From an uncultured Prevotella sp. (GTDB taxonomy: Bacteria; Bacteroidota; Bacteroidia; Bacteroidales; Bacteroidaceae), in contig CAJODK010000031.1 in the NCBI GenBank assembly GCA_905233245.1, positions 1-39,177 of the forward strand: DNA of 39,177 bases, given 5' to 3'. Both the position numbers and the translations under genes were made by a program. The notes below the pieces were generated by a model. That model made no database searches and was not told the origin of the DNA. It saw only the letters and a program-made list of their open reading frames with translations. Positions 8,043-16,213 of the stretch are shown here, piece after piece. Positions within the stretch are counted from its first letter, which is position 1; each line of letters begins with the position of its first letter.

Positions 8043-9157
8043 CTGAACACCTGCACATAATATGTCTTGCCCAACCATATCCACCTACGTATGGGGGAGC
8101 AATTGACATGTTCTATAAGATAAAAGCCTTGCATGGCGCAGGAATAAAGCTTATCCTGCATGTGTTTCTGTACAGAGACTATAAAGAAGAACCTGAGTTG
8201 GAGAAGCTGGCATCAAAAGTTTTCTATTATCGCAGGGACACTGGAGCGAAGAATGTTTTCTCCAGTATACCATATATTGTCAAGAGCCGTATAAACGAGA
8301 ATCTTCTCAACAATCTGTGCAGGGATAAATATCCAATACTGTTTGAAGGACTACATACGTGTGGCATTCTCTCACATCCTCAGCTTCGTGACAGATTCAA
8401 AATGGTACGTATGCACAACATCGAGCATGACTACTATAAACTGCTGTCCTCATATCATCCTCTGGCGTGGGCATCATTATTCTATCGCTTGGAGGCACGG
8501 AAACTGAAGAAATTTGAAAGGATTCTCAATTATGCAAACCGCATCCTTGCTATCTCAAATGCCGATGTTGCTCAACTGTGTAGGCGATTCCCTGACAAGG
8601 ATGTCAGACTTCTTAATTGTTTTTTTGATGACACCATCAATGATTGTGATATCAAAACAAAGCCATATCTGCTTTATCACGGAAACCTCTCTATTTCAGA
8701 AAATATAAAAGTGGCGGAATACCTGCTTGATGAGATTGCGCCAAATATCAATCACAGACTGATTATCGCAGGTCGCAATCCTACGAGAAGCATCTGTCAG
8801 AAGGCTGCACAATATGATAATGTGGAAGTTATAGCCAATCCCGTGCAACCACGCATGGAGCAGCTAATGACCGAGGCCCAGGTGAATCTGGCTATCACGC
8901 TTCAACCAACAGGGATAAAGCTGAAACTCCTCAATGGACTATATAAAGGTCATGGATACTGTATTGCCAACAGAGAGATGTTACATGGCAATTCACTTGG
9001 CACCCTTTGTATTGAAGCAAATAGCAAAGCAGAGATACTATCCGCTATAGACAAAGCTATGAAGAGCACTGCTTCTTCAGACGTTATTGCAGCAAGGCGC
9101 AAGACCATTGCAGATTTAGGTTACAATAGCATTACAAATATCATCGACGAGCCATAG
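8039..9157 (+). CDS. GT4-like glycosyltransferase
   Basis: A 372-residue GT-B type enzyme. It opens with HIICLAQPYPPTYGGAIDMFYKIKAL, of which the GG before a helix is the acceptor-side motif. The middle has YANRILAISNADV (linker to the second domain) and PYLLYHGNLSISENIKVAEYLL; RLIIAGRNP leads the donor-binding half. The usual EGFP-type motif near the end is replaced by GIKLKLLNGLYKGHGYCIANREM. A start at 7937 would overlap the acyltransferase by 100 nt, so the ATG at 8039 is chosen. The sugar specificity is unknown. Confidence 0.8.
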   Translation: MTEHLHIICLAQPYPPTYGGAIDMFYKIKALHGAGIKLILHVFLYRDYKEEPELEKLASKVFYYRRDTGAKNVFSSIPYIVKSRINENLLNNLCRDKYPILFEGLHTCGILSHPQLRDRFKMVRMHNIEHDYYKLLSSYHPLAWASLFYRLEARKLKKFERILNYANRILAISNADVAQLCRRFPDKDVRLLNCFFDDTINDCDIKTKPYLLYHGNLSISENIKVAEYLLDEIAPNINHRLIIAGRNPTRSICQKAAQYDNVEVIANPVQPRMEQLMTEAQVNLAITLQPTGIKLKLLNGLYKGHGYCIANREMLHGNSLGTLCIEANSKAEILSAIDKAMKSTASSDVIAARRKTIADLGYNSITNIIDEP

Positions 9158-9161
9158 GATA

Positions 9162-10127
9162 ATGAAGATATTGTATGAAATAGAACGCCTTTCGACCAAC
9201 GGAGGTTTAGAACGCATCCTTACCGACCGTATGAATTACATGGCAGAAGAGTGGGGGTGGGACATTACGGTGATTACCCTTTTGGAGCAGGATTGTCAGC
9301 CATATTACAGATTGTCCACAAAGGTGGATGTGGTAGGACTCGGTGTAACTTCGTCAGGACTCATGATGTGTGCGAAGTCTTTATGGAAGTTGAATAAGGT
9401 CGTTAAGCGGTTGAAGCCAGATATATATGTGACATTCCAGACCATTGGAGCTCTGTCATGTTTGTTTCGTACACATAAAACGCTGACTGTCTATGAAGCC
9501 CACGGTACCAGAGCCTATATACAGCACCCTTTGGCTATGGATATAGCAGAAAGATTTGCTGATGCGATAGTAGTTCTTAGCGACAGCCATGCTAAAGACT
9601 ACCCAAAAGCAAAGCATATCGCAGTTATACCAAACTTCACCCTATTCGCACCGAAGTCTTCACCTAACTACCAATCAAAAATAGTGATGGCGGTAGGCAG
9701 AAGATGTTTTGAAAAAAACTTCGAACGGCTTGAGGAATTATGGAATATAGTTCACGAGAAACAAACTGACTGGCAACTGAAGATTCACCACGATACTCAA
9801 GACATGGTCTCGGCCTATCTCGAAAGTTCCGTACTTGCTATGACATCAAGATTTGAGGCACAGCCTATGGTGCTCATTGAGGCTATGACATGCGGGCTCC
9901 CTTGCATTGCCTTCGACTGTCCTTATGGCCCTCGGGATATTATCGAAGATGGTAAGACAGGTTTTCTAATTCCATACAATAATAACGAGATGTTCATAGA
10001 GAAACTCACCTATCTGATGGAACATCCAGAAGTAAGAGAACGCATGGGCGAAGCAGCAAGGGAATCTGTAAAGCGTTTCTCTGTGGAAACAATTATGGAG
10101 AAATGGAGGAAACTCTATGAGGGATAG
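9162..10127 (+). CDS. GT4 glycosyltransferase with a shortened donor domain
   Basis: A 321-residue GT-B enzyme. Visible are the N-terminal NGGLERIL, the linker DAIVVLSDSHAKDY (about 134-147) and the donor motif SRFEAQPMVLIEAMTCGLPC (229-248), then CPYGPRDIIEDGKTGFL. Family members normally read WxLxIxGDGxxR followed by about 30 residues before TxDxMxAYLxSS. Here WQLKI (204-208) runs straight into HHDTQDMVSAYLES, so that stretch is missing. The usual E-G-F-P also reads E-A-Q-P. It may have altered or no activity. The stop overlaps the next start by 11 nt. Confidence 0.82.
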   Translation: MKILYEIERLSTNGGLERILTDRMNYMAEEWGWDITVITLLEQDCQPYYRLSTKVDVVGLGVTSSGLMMCAKSLWKLNKVVKRLKPDIYVTFQTIGALSCLFRTHKTLTVYEAHGTRAYIQHPLAMDIAERFADAIVVLSDSHAKDYPKAKHIAVIPNFTLFAPKSSPNYQSKIVMAVGRRCFEKNFERLEELWNIVHEKQTDWQLKIHHDTQDMVSAYLESSVLAMTSRFEAQPMVLIEAMTCGLPCIAFDCPYGPRDIIEDGKTGFLIPYNNNEMFIEKLTYLMEHPEVRERMGEAARESVKRFSVETIMEKWRKLYEG

Positions 10128-11823
10128 AAAGGGGCTCATATCGGCATTCTCTCTGATAGTACTGATGGCATTAAACCTATGCTATATGCACTATGAGGTG
10201 TATGTCTGCGACAATGGCGTCACCAACCCTGCTGGAAGATGGGCGCCTCTTTACTTCATCCTCTTTGACATCCTCATACCTTTATTCTTCTTTGAAGTTA
10301 TTACTTTGGGACGACGTAAGATAGCATACTCACTGACCTATGCTCTCATTCTATTCTTCACCATAGCAAACATTGTATATTCACGTTTCTTGGGGCAGTA
10401 TATTCCTATTGACGGATTTCTGGAATACGAGAATATGCAAGGCTCCTGGTGGCTCGGTTATGTCTTTGAGGCTTTTCGATGGACAGATATATTTATCATC
10501 GCTAACATCATCATATCCATCTTTGTCATTCGCATGTTGCCTAATGAAAAATCATGGAAAGCCCCCGTCAGAGTGCTGTGTCTGATTCTTGCTATTGCTG
10601 CATTTTACGCATTCAGGGTTTCCGTACATTATGAAGACGTAACTCAAAACAATGGTGACAACACACCAAAAGCAGAGTGGATCCTACGACAGTTTATCGG
10701 CAATGCTGATGAACCTGTCTATGCTCCGAATGCTCATATCTTTGCACATGGCATTGTAGTTGGACAGCTGTTTTCTGGAATAATAAATAGAAATGCAACT
10801 ATCACACTAAGTGAAAAAGAAAAGTCTGAAATCTTCTCTCTGATAAACATTCGCAATAAAGGCACTGATGCCCTCTGTGACTCATGCAAAATACAAGGCA
10901 AACCTAACGTCGTAATGATAATTATGGAGTCAGGTCTCTCTCGGGCCATAGAAGAACGTATCAATGGCAAATACGTAATGCCTCATCTTAGAGTTCTGGC
11001 ATACGACCCTCACAACTACTACAACCCACAAATAATATCAAATCGAGGTGCTGGCGAATCAAGCGATGCACAGGTTTCGTACTTCACAGGACTGATACCT
11101 CTCAAGAATGAGTTCACCATAATGCGTGTGCTAAAAGACAGTATTATAGCACTGCCCAGACTCCTTGCCCAAAAGGGCTATACCACATGCATCACGATAC
11201 CCAACGATGAAAATTTCTGGCATCAGAAAGAACTGAACCATAAATACGGTTTTACTCATTCTTTTGCACTGGGGACAAAAGATAATGGCAACTGGTGCCA
11301 GGATGATGAAATCTTCCGCTATGTCATCGAAGAGCAGAAAAATCTCCATGCGCCATTCTTCCACGTGATACTGACTCTAAGCATGCACTCTCCTTATGTA
11401 GAAGGTTCTGGATCAAGGTATCAAAACTATCTCAATAAGTGCCACTTTGCTGACACTCAGATAGGTCTGTATATCAGTCATCTTAAAAAAAGTGGTACAT
11501 ACGACAATACCGTCATCATGATAGTCTCCGACCACGAGCCACCATCTGATTGCCTTGACGTATCGGAGAAGGCATCAGAATACAGCCTACTACCACTCAT
11601 CATCGTAAATAGCGGTATTGCACCGTCTCGTTTCTCCAAGAAACCATGCAATCAGATAGACCTCTTCCCCACCATGCTCGACATGTTTGGGATACAGAGC
11701 GAATGGCGAGGAGTGGGTAGAAGTCTGCTACGAGACAATGACACATATCAACTGACGGAGAAAGAGGAACGTATCTCCGCAAATATCCTGAGAAGCAACC
11801 TATGGCAAACATCGGAACGATAA
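10117..11823 (+). CDS. LtaS-like sulfatase-fold phosphoglycerol/phosphoethanolamine transferase
   Basis: A 568-residue inner-membrane protein with about five N-terminal helices (roughly 8-165) and an extracytoplasmic alkaline-phosphatase-superfamily domain. Likely metal ligands are E271 in IIMESGLSRA, D472 and H473 in VSDHEPP, and H424 in LTLSMHSPY may bind substrate. The nucleophile motif GAGESSDAQ aligns with GQGKTSDSE of lipoteichoic acid synthase and has S315 where LtaS has Thr. Relatives add phosphoglycerol or phosphoethanolamine to glycans or lipids. Its place among glycosyltransferases suggests decoration of the surface glycan. It overlaps both neighbours. Confidence 0.85.
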   Translation: MRDRKGLISAFSLIVLMALNLCYMHYEVYVCDNGVTNPAGRWAPLYFILFDILIPLFFFEVITLGRRKIAYSLTYALILFFTIANIVYSRFLGQYIPIDGFLEYENMQGSWWLGYVFEAFRWTDIFIIANIIISIFVIRMLPNEKSWKAPVRVLCLILAIAAFYAFRVSVHYEDVTQNNGDNTPKAEWILRQFIGNADEPVYAPNAHIFAHGIVVGQLFSGIINRNATITLSEKEKSEIFSLINIRNKGTDALCDSCKIQGKPNVVMIIMESGLSRAIEERINGKYVMPHLRVLAYDPHNYYNPQIISNRGAGESSDAQVSYFTGLIPLKNEFTIMRVLKDSIIALPRLLAQKGYTTCITIPNDENFWHQKELNHKYGFTHSFALGTKDNGNWCQDDEIFRYVIEEQKNLHAPFFHVILTLSMHSPYVEGSGSRYQNYLNKCHFADTQIGLYISHLKKSGTYDNTVIMIVSDHEPPSDCLDVSEKASEYSLLPLIIVNSGIAPSRFSKKPCNQIDLFPTMLDMFGIQSEWRGVGRSLLRDNDTYQLTEKEERISANILRSNLWQTSER

Positions 11824-12752
11824 CAATCCTCATCCCTGTATATGGAGTAGAACAGTACATGGAAGAGTGTGCTGTTTCCCTGTTTGAGCAAACTTATAAG
11901 GACATAGAGTACATCTTCTGCGATGATTGTACTCCAGACCGCAGTATAGAGATTCTGAAAGAGGTCACTGAACGCTATCCTGAACGCAAACCTCATGTGA
12001 GGATTATTCGCAATAAGTATAATCTAGGTATTGGTGGCACCCGTGCCCGCCTTCTCTCAGAGGTGAGGAGTGACTACTTCCTCTTTGCTGACAGCGATGA
12101 CTTCCTTCCCCTCAATGCTACGGAGGTTCTTGCCAACCGCATGACAGAGACTGATGTAGATATCGTAGAGGGCGCCTTTCAACTTTTCACTGAAAATAAA
12201 TACGGAGCAATTACCTATCCCTGCCACGATGACATTGATAAGTACCGTAAAAAGATTCGGATAAGAACCTTCTGCCACACTCTATTGGGTAGATTATACA
12301 AATCCGAAATCCTAACCCGAGTACCTGACCTCTTTGTGCAGGGCATTGATGTGGCTGAGGATTATTGCGCTCTCTCACGTCTCGTCTCGGTCACGTCGCG
12401 GGCATGGACTGATGAGGTGGTGTTCTACTATCGCACGGACAATGCAGGTAGTTACACCAAGCAAGTAACACGTAAGGAGGTCATCTCTTACCTTAATGCC
12501 ATAGGGTTGATGGTGCTCTTTTACGCTTCCCGTGGTTCTCTTCCTCTCTCTGTGGAGATTGGTGCGCTCAATGCTTATCGTTCTGGCTACGAGGTCGGGA
12601 TGTCTGCCTCGGAATGTGACGAGATAATACAGTATCAGCCTGAACACCTTTTTGCAAAGACCCTTTACAGATTGTTCCACTCTAACAATCTCGCTTACCA
12701 CATCGCTGACATAACTTACCGCATAATGAGGAAAGCCATCTCCAAACTGTAA
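11802..12752 (+). CDS. GT2 glycosyltransferase
   Basis: A 316-residue GT-A enzyme with ILIPVYGVEQYM at the N-terminus, FCDDCTPDRSIEI (about 39-51) and the metal-binding ADSDD (96-100). GIDVAEDYCALSRL in the middle is the acceptor-side ED motif. The start lies inside the sulfatase-fold gene (22-nt overlap). It is the last gene of the plus-strand glycan operon, and its final 71 nt overlap the 3' end of a convergent GT2 gene. The donor sugar is unknown. Confidence 0.88.
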   Translation: MANIGTITILIPVYGVEQYMEECAVSLFEQTYKDIEYIFCDDCTPDRSIEILKEVTERYPERKPHVRIIRNKYNLGIGGTRARLLSEVRSDYFLFADSDDFLPLNATEVLANRMTETDVDIVEGAFQLFTENKYGAITYPCHDDIDKYRKKIRIRTFCHTLLGRLYKSEILTRVPDLFVQGIDVAEDYCALSRLVSVTSRAWTDEVVFYYRTDNAGSYTKQVTRKEVISYLNAIGLMVLFYASRGSLPLSVEIGALNAYRSGYEVGMSASECDEIIQYQPEHLFAKTLYRLFHSNNLAYHIADITYRIMRKAISKL

Positions 12753-13557
12753 ACCTGCAAACTATGAAAAGAATATGCAAATACTGAGGCATGAGTGACT
12801 TCCTGTACCCCACGGCCTTGGCCAGATTGTGACTCATGAGCATCATATTCTTCGTATATCGCCAGTGCTTCGCTATGTCACCACGAGTTATCGAACTATT
12901 GTCTATCGTGTAGTAATACGTCCTATCGGGGAGATTTACGAAGTTGCCCTTTGTGCCCAGCAAAGTGGTGAGTTGCTTATCCTCAGCAAAGTATTTTCGT
13001 CCTGCAAAGAATTCCGGATATTCCTCCATCAGTTCCATCATCGCCTTACGTCTTGTCATCGCATAGCACACCATCTGCCCCGAACGCTGATGCATCATTC
13101 CGTCTATTACATCCTGTCCCGACAGTAGGCCCATAGGAAACAAATCATTGTTGGGCGTCAGAATCTCTCCTGTATTACCTCTTCTATAATATACCTGTGT
13201 GAATACCTGCACCACGTCTGAGTGCTGTCTCATGACATCCAGGCAGAGTTGCATCCTACCTGGGCACCACTCATCATCGCCGCCACATTCCATTATGTAC
13301 TCACCCTTAGCCTCCCTCACGCAACCATAGTAATTGTCCACGATGCCCTTATTGGGTGCCTTTGGCATCAGCCTCACCTTTCCCGGATAACGCTCAGCAT
13401 ACTCCTCGCACACTCTTCGCGTATTATCCCTCGATGCATCCTCACCGATTATCACCTCGAAGTCGGCATCGCACTCCTGAGAGAGGATGGCATCCAGCGC
13501 CCTGCCTATCGTACGCTCCTGATTATATGTACAGACTATTACTGATACCATCATCAT
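12682..13557 (-). CDS. GT2 glycosyltransferase, last gene of the minus-strand glycan operon
   Basis: A 291-residue GT-A enzyme. It has SVIVCTYNQERTIGRALD at the N-terminus, the nucleotide-binding GEDASRDNT (38-46), the DxD-equivalent GGDDEW (92-97) and a downstream AEDKQLTTLL acceptor motif. An ATGA overlap couples it to the ATP-grasp gene. Its last 24 codons lie over the opposite-strand GT2 gene; this tail (VWRWLSSLCGKLCQRCGK) is Cys- and Arg-rich and may not be under strong selection. Confidence 0.88.
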   Translation of the reverse strand: MMMVSVIVCTYNQERTIGRALDAILSQECDADFEVIIGEDASRDNTRRVCEEYAERYPGKVRLMPKAPNKGIVDNYYGCVREAKGEYIMECGGDDEWCPGRMQLCLDVMRQHSDVVQVFTQVYYRRGNTGEILTPNNDLFPMGLLSGQDVIDGMMHQRSGQMVCYAMTRRKAMMELMEEYPEFFAGRKYFAEDKQLTTLLGTKGNFVNLPDRTYYYTIDNSSITRGDIAKHWRYTKNMMLMSHNLAKAVGYRKSLMPQYLHILFIVCRFTVWRWLSSLCGKLCQRCGKRDC

Positions 13558-14594
13558 GGTTCAAAGGGTTTGTCGCTTGTTAATAATTCCACATCATCCA
13601 TCCTTCCATCGTGCGGATGAACCATTGACATGGCATAGCACAGATGTTGTCGCTCTGGTACGGTGACCTCCTCACCCATAGCTGCACGGACTGTGAGTTC
13701 TGTAATATTTATGCCTGCCGCCTTCTCTATGATAAAGGGTATTAACGGACCACCATTGCGCGGACCTATCTCCAGTATCCATATCCTCTCCTGGGCATCC
13801 ACCAGATATTCCACGTTGCATGGTCCCTGACGGTATCCCAGTTCTCTCAGTATCTCCTGCACCGTGGCACGTGCCTTGTCCTGCAGATGCTGCTCCTGCG
13901 TCGAGGGATACACCTCTGCTGCAATAACGAAGGGGCTGTCCTGCTGTTTGTATTGATCGCACATCTCCCACGAAACTATCTCACCATCGACGACAAAAAT
14001 ATCTCCGTCCTGTTGGCGTCCTACACTCTCTATGAAGTCCTCTATCAGTACGCTTTGCGACCTTGAGTATCCCACTGTCTCTTCCCAATGTTTCCTTATA
14101 TCTTCAGCAGTACACACCTTGAACACCCCACGGCTGCCAGCATTGTCGGTGGGTTTCATCATGTAAGCACGGTCACCTGAATTATTCTCTATGACCGCAA
14201 CGGCCTCATCCATGGTTACCACCTTATGAGCCTCTGGCGCAAGGAAACCCTTTTCACGCATGAATTTCCTGAACAAATCCTTATGGGTCATGGTATAAAC
14301 CACATCATACGGATTGCCTGGCAGTCCCATCTTCTCTTGCACATAGGCAGCAATGGGAGCGAGGACATCAGAGCAGAAAGGCACTATACCGTCTATCTCC
14401 AGACGCTGGGCCTCCTTCAGCACTGCCTCTTTGTCCATTATGTCCACCTTGCAATACTCGTCAGCTATCTTATGTCCGGGATTATCCTCATGCAGGTCGG
14501 TGCTGATGACGTAATACCCCAGCCTCTTTGCTGCCTTCGTAGCCTCAGCCTGAACGAAGTTGCCACCAAGTATCATTATTCTCTTCTGCTTCAT
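13554..14594 (-). CDS. ATP-grasp ligase in a glycan locus
   Basis: A 346-residue ATP-dependent carboxylate-amine/thiol ligase family member. It has an N-terminal Rossmann-like part (RIMILGGNFVQAEATKAAKR), the ATP-binding lid YMMKPTDNAGSRGVF (about 144-158), VLIEDFIE and the metal-binding WILEIGPRNGGPLIPF. ATP-grasp enzymes of this carbamoyl-phosphate-synthase-like type join an amino or carboxylate group to a substrate. In this setting it might attach an amino acid or similar group to a sugar. It overlaps both neighbours by 4 nt. Confidence 0.82.
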   Translation of the reverse strand: MKQKRIMILGGNFVQAEATKAAKRLGYYVISTDLHEDNPGHKIADEYCKVDIMDKEAVLKEAQRLEIDGIVPFCSDVLAPIAAYVQEKMGLPGNPYDVVYTMTHKDLFRKFMREKGFLAPEAHKVVTMDEAVAVIENNSGDRAYMMKPTDNAGSRGVFKVCTAEDIRKHWEETVGYSRSQSVLIEDFIESVGRQQDGDIFVVDGEIVSWEMCDQYKQQDSPFVIAAEVYPSTQEQHLQDKARATVQEILRELGYRQGPCNVEYLVDAQERIWILEIGPRNGGPLIPFIIEKAAGINITELTVRAAMGEEVTVPERQHLCYAMSMVHPHDGRMDDVELLTSDKPFEP

Positions 14595-16213
14595 TGTGGT
14601 TTCTGTATTTGGAATAAGTCATTCTCCCACACCACCTCGTAGCGGTGTCGCTTCAGAAAGTCATGGCGCAGGGTGATTTTCTTATTGACGTGGAATGTCA
14701 CGGGATTCTCTGCCTTGTCATTATCCCAGTCTTTATGTGGTCTGTAGTAGCATGTCGGACTTCCCTTCTCTATCACCACTACGGGGAGTGGCTTCGTCTT
14801 TTCTGCCTTTTCTATCTCTCTTTCCAGAGAGGCAGCATCGTATGACAACAACCATGCTGAGGGCACCCACGGACGTGTCTCCGTCAGATAGTTGATGCCT
14901 GGCAGGCTGTAGTATGCCATGAGGTAATCTCCCTTCTGCACGTATGGTTTCAGTGCCGCCAGTAGGGTATTGATTATCTCTGCATGCTCCTTCGAAGTGT
15001 ATGTCGTGGCCAGAGGGTTGTCTATACGATAGGTCTTCTCCCATCTTGGACCTTCATCAAAGTCGCACCTGCTGGCTATCGTATGTATCATGACCAGGCA
15101 GTATGACACCAGCGATAGAAGGAGGTAAAGGGCGACCTTCGACCTTCGACCTTTGACCTTAGACCTTTGACCTTCATACAGAATAACTATCGCCAGCGGC
15201 AGAGCTATCAGGTCCGAACAGTCACCCATATTGGCTATGCCAAAATCACTACCCAGCGGTTGCAGATAGGCTTGCAGCAGTGCCAGGGATATGATACATA
15301 CACGCTGGGCATTGTTCCTCTCCTTATACAGTGCCACAAGCAGAACTACGGTAAACAGCGTGTATAGGGTGATAATGACGGGTTCGCGGAACCATGCTAC
15401 AGGCAAGACCAGCAGCAGCAGCACCCGCTTCACTATCATCAGGTACTGGGTGAGATACTCACTCATTAGTTGTGCTATGCCATGGGTATTGTCACTGCTG
15501 TCTGCTATAGCCATCCCCACAGTGAGGTTGTCCGCAAACAATCCCAGATGTCCCAGTGCCATCATCAGCAGCATCTCTGCCACTATGCCTGCTGCCAGTC
15601 CGCCGAGTGCCCATAGTGGCAGTAGTCGCCCTCGCCCTCCCTTATAGTAATATGGTATGAATGCCAGCAAGAGTCCACACAGTGCCACATTAGGCAGTCT
15701 CGTGAATATATTGACACCTATTATCACGCCAGCCATGAGCGCCCACTTCCCTGAGTCACGCATCATCGCTCTGTCCATACATCCTACGGCGAGAGTGGTC
15801 AGCAGGGCTGTCAGGAAACTGGGATAGATGACCATGACACCACTGGAGAAGGAGATGAGATACATCGTCATCGCCAACAGACACAGCCCTCTCCTCGCAT
15901 GCGGACGAAGCACCCAGTATATCGTGAGGCAGGTGAGGATATTGACCAGCGCCCCTCCTATGCGGAAGGCGATGTATCCGTATTGTCCGAACAGCATCTC
16001 CCAGACTCCTCCCAGCAGTACACCGTTGTAGTACAGAAACTGGTACTGACATACCGACGGGTCGCGAAAAATCCATTGGTAGGCAGACATGAAGTAGGTC
16101 TCGTCATACATCGAGAATCCCTGTCCCACAAGCAGTCCCTCGAATGCCATCGCCGCTATGACAAAGAGCATGAGCGAACGTTTCTCGCCGATATTTCTCC
16201 CCAAACTATTCAT
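14591..16213 (-). CDS. Polytopic membrane protein, GT-C glycosyltransferase-like
   Basis: A 540-residue protein with about ten or more hydrophobic helices (roughly 12-390) and a soluble C-terminal region. An acidic pair in GFSMYDETYFMSAYQW follows the first helix, the position of the catalytic D/E motif in GT-C enzymes that use lipid-linked sugars. It could instead be a Wzy-like polymerase. About 14 residues (QRSKVKGRRSKV and neighbours) just before a late helix are encoded by six CGACCTT-type heptads. The start overlaps the flippase stop by 8 nt. Confidence 0.7.
   Translation of the reverse strand: MNSLGRNIGEKRSLMLFVIAAMAFEGLLVGQGFSMYDETYFMSAYQWIFRDPSVCQYQFLYYNGVLLGGVWEMLFGQYGYIAFRIGGALVNILTCLTIYWVLRPHARRGLCLLAMTMYLISFSSGVMVIYPSFLTALLTTLAVGCMDRAMMRDSGKWALMAGVIIGVNIFTRLPNVALCGLLLAFIPYYYKGGRGRLLPLWALGGLAAGIVAEMLLMMALGHLGLFADNLTVGMAIADSSDNTHGIAQLMSEYLTQYLMIVKRVLLLLVLPVAWFREPVIITLYTLFTVVLLVALYKERNNAQRVCIISLALLQAYLQPLGSDFGIANMGDCSDLIALPLAIVILYEGQRSKVKGRRSKVALYLLLSLVSYCLVMIHTIASRCDFDEGPRWEKTYRIDNPLATTYTSKEHAEIINTLLAALKPYVQKGDYLMAYYSLPGINYLTETRPWVPSAWLLSYDAASLEREIEKAEKTKPLPVVVIEKGSPTCYYRPHKDWDNDKAENPVTFHVNKKITLRHDFLKRHRYEVVWENDLFQIQKPQ
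15133..15174. repeat. Six heptads (CGACCTT/TGACCTT/AGACCTT) in the GT-C-like gene
   Basis: CGACCTT three times, then TGACCTT, AGACCTT, TGACCTT: exactly 42 nt or 14 codons, so the frame is kept. The product is a basic R/K/S/V-rich loop between membrane segments. Confidence 0.85.

Noticed and set aside
12829..13583. Plus-strand ORFs within the 12.8-13.6 kb region
   Set aside because: They overlap a GT2 gene with full motifs on the minus strand and resemble no family.
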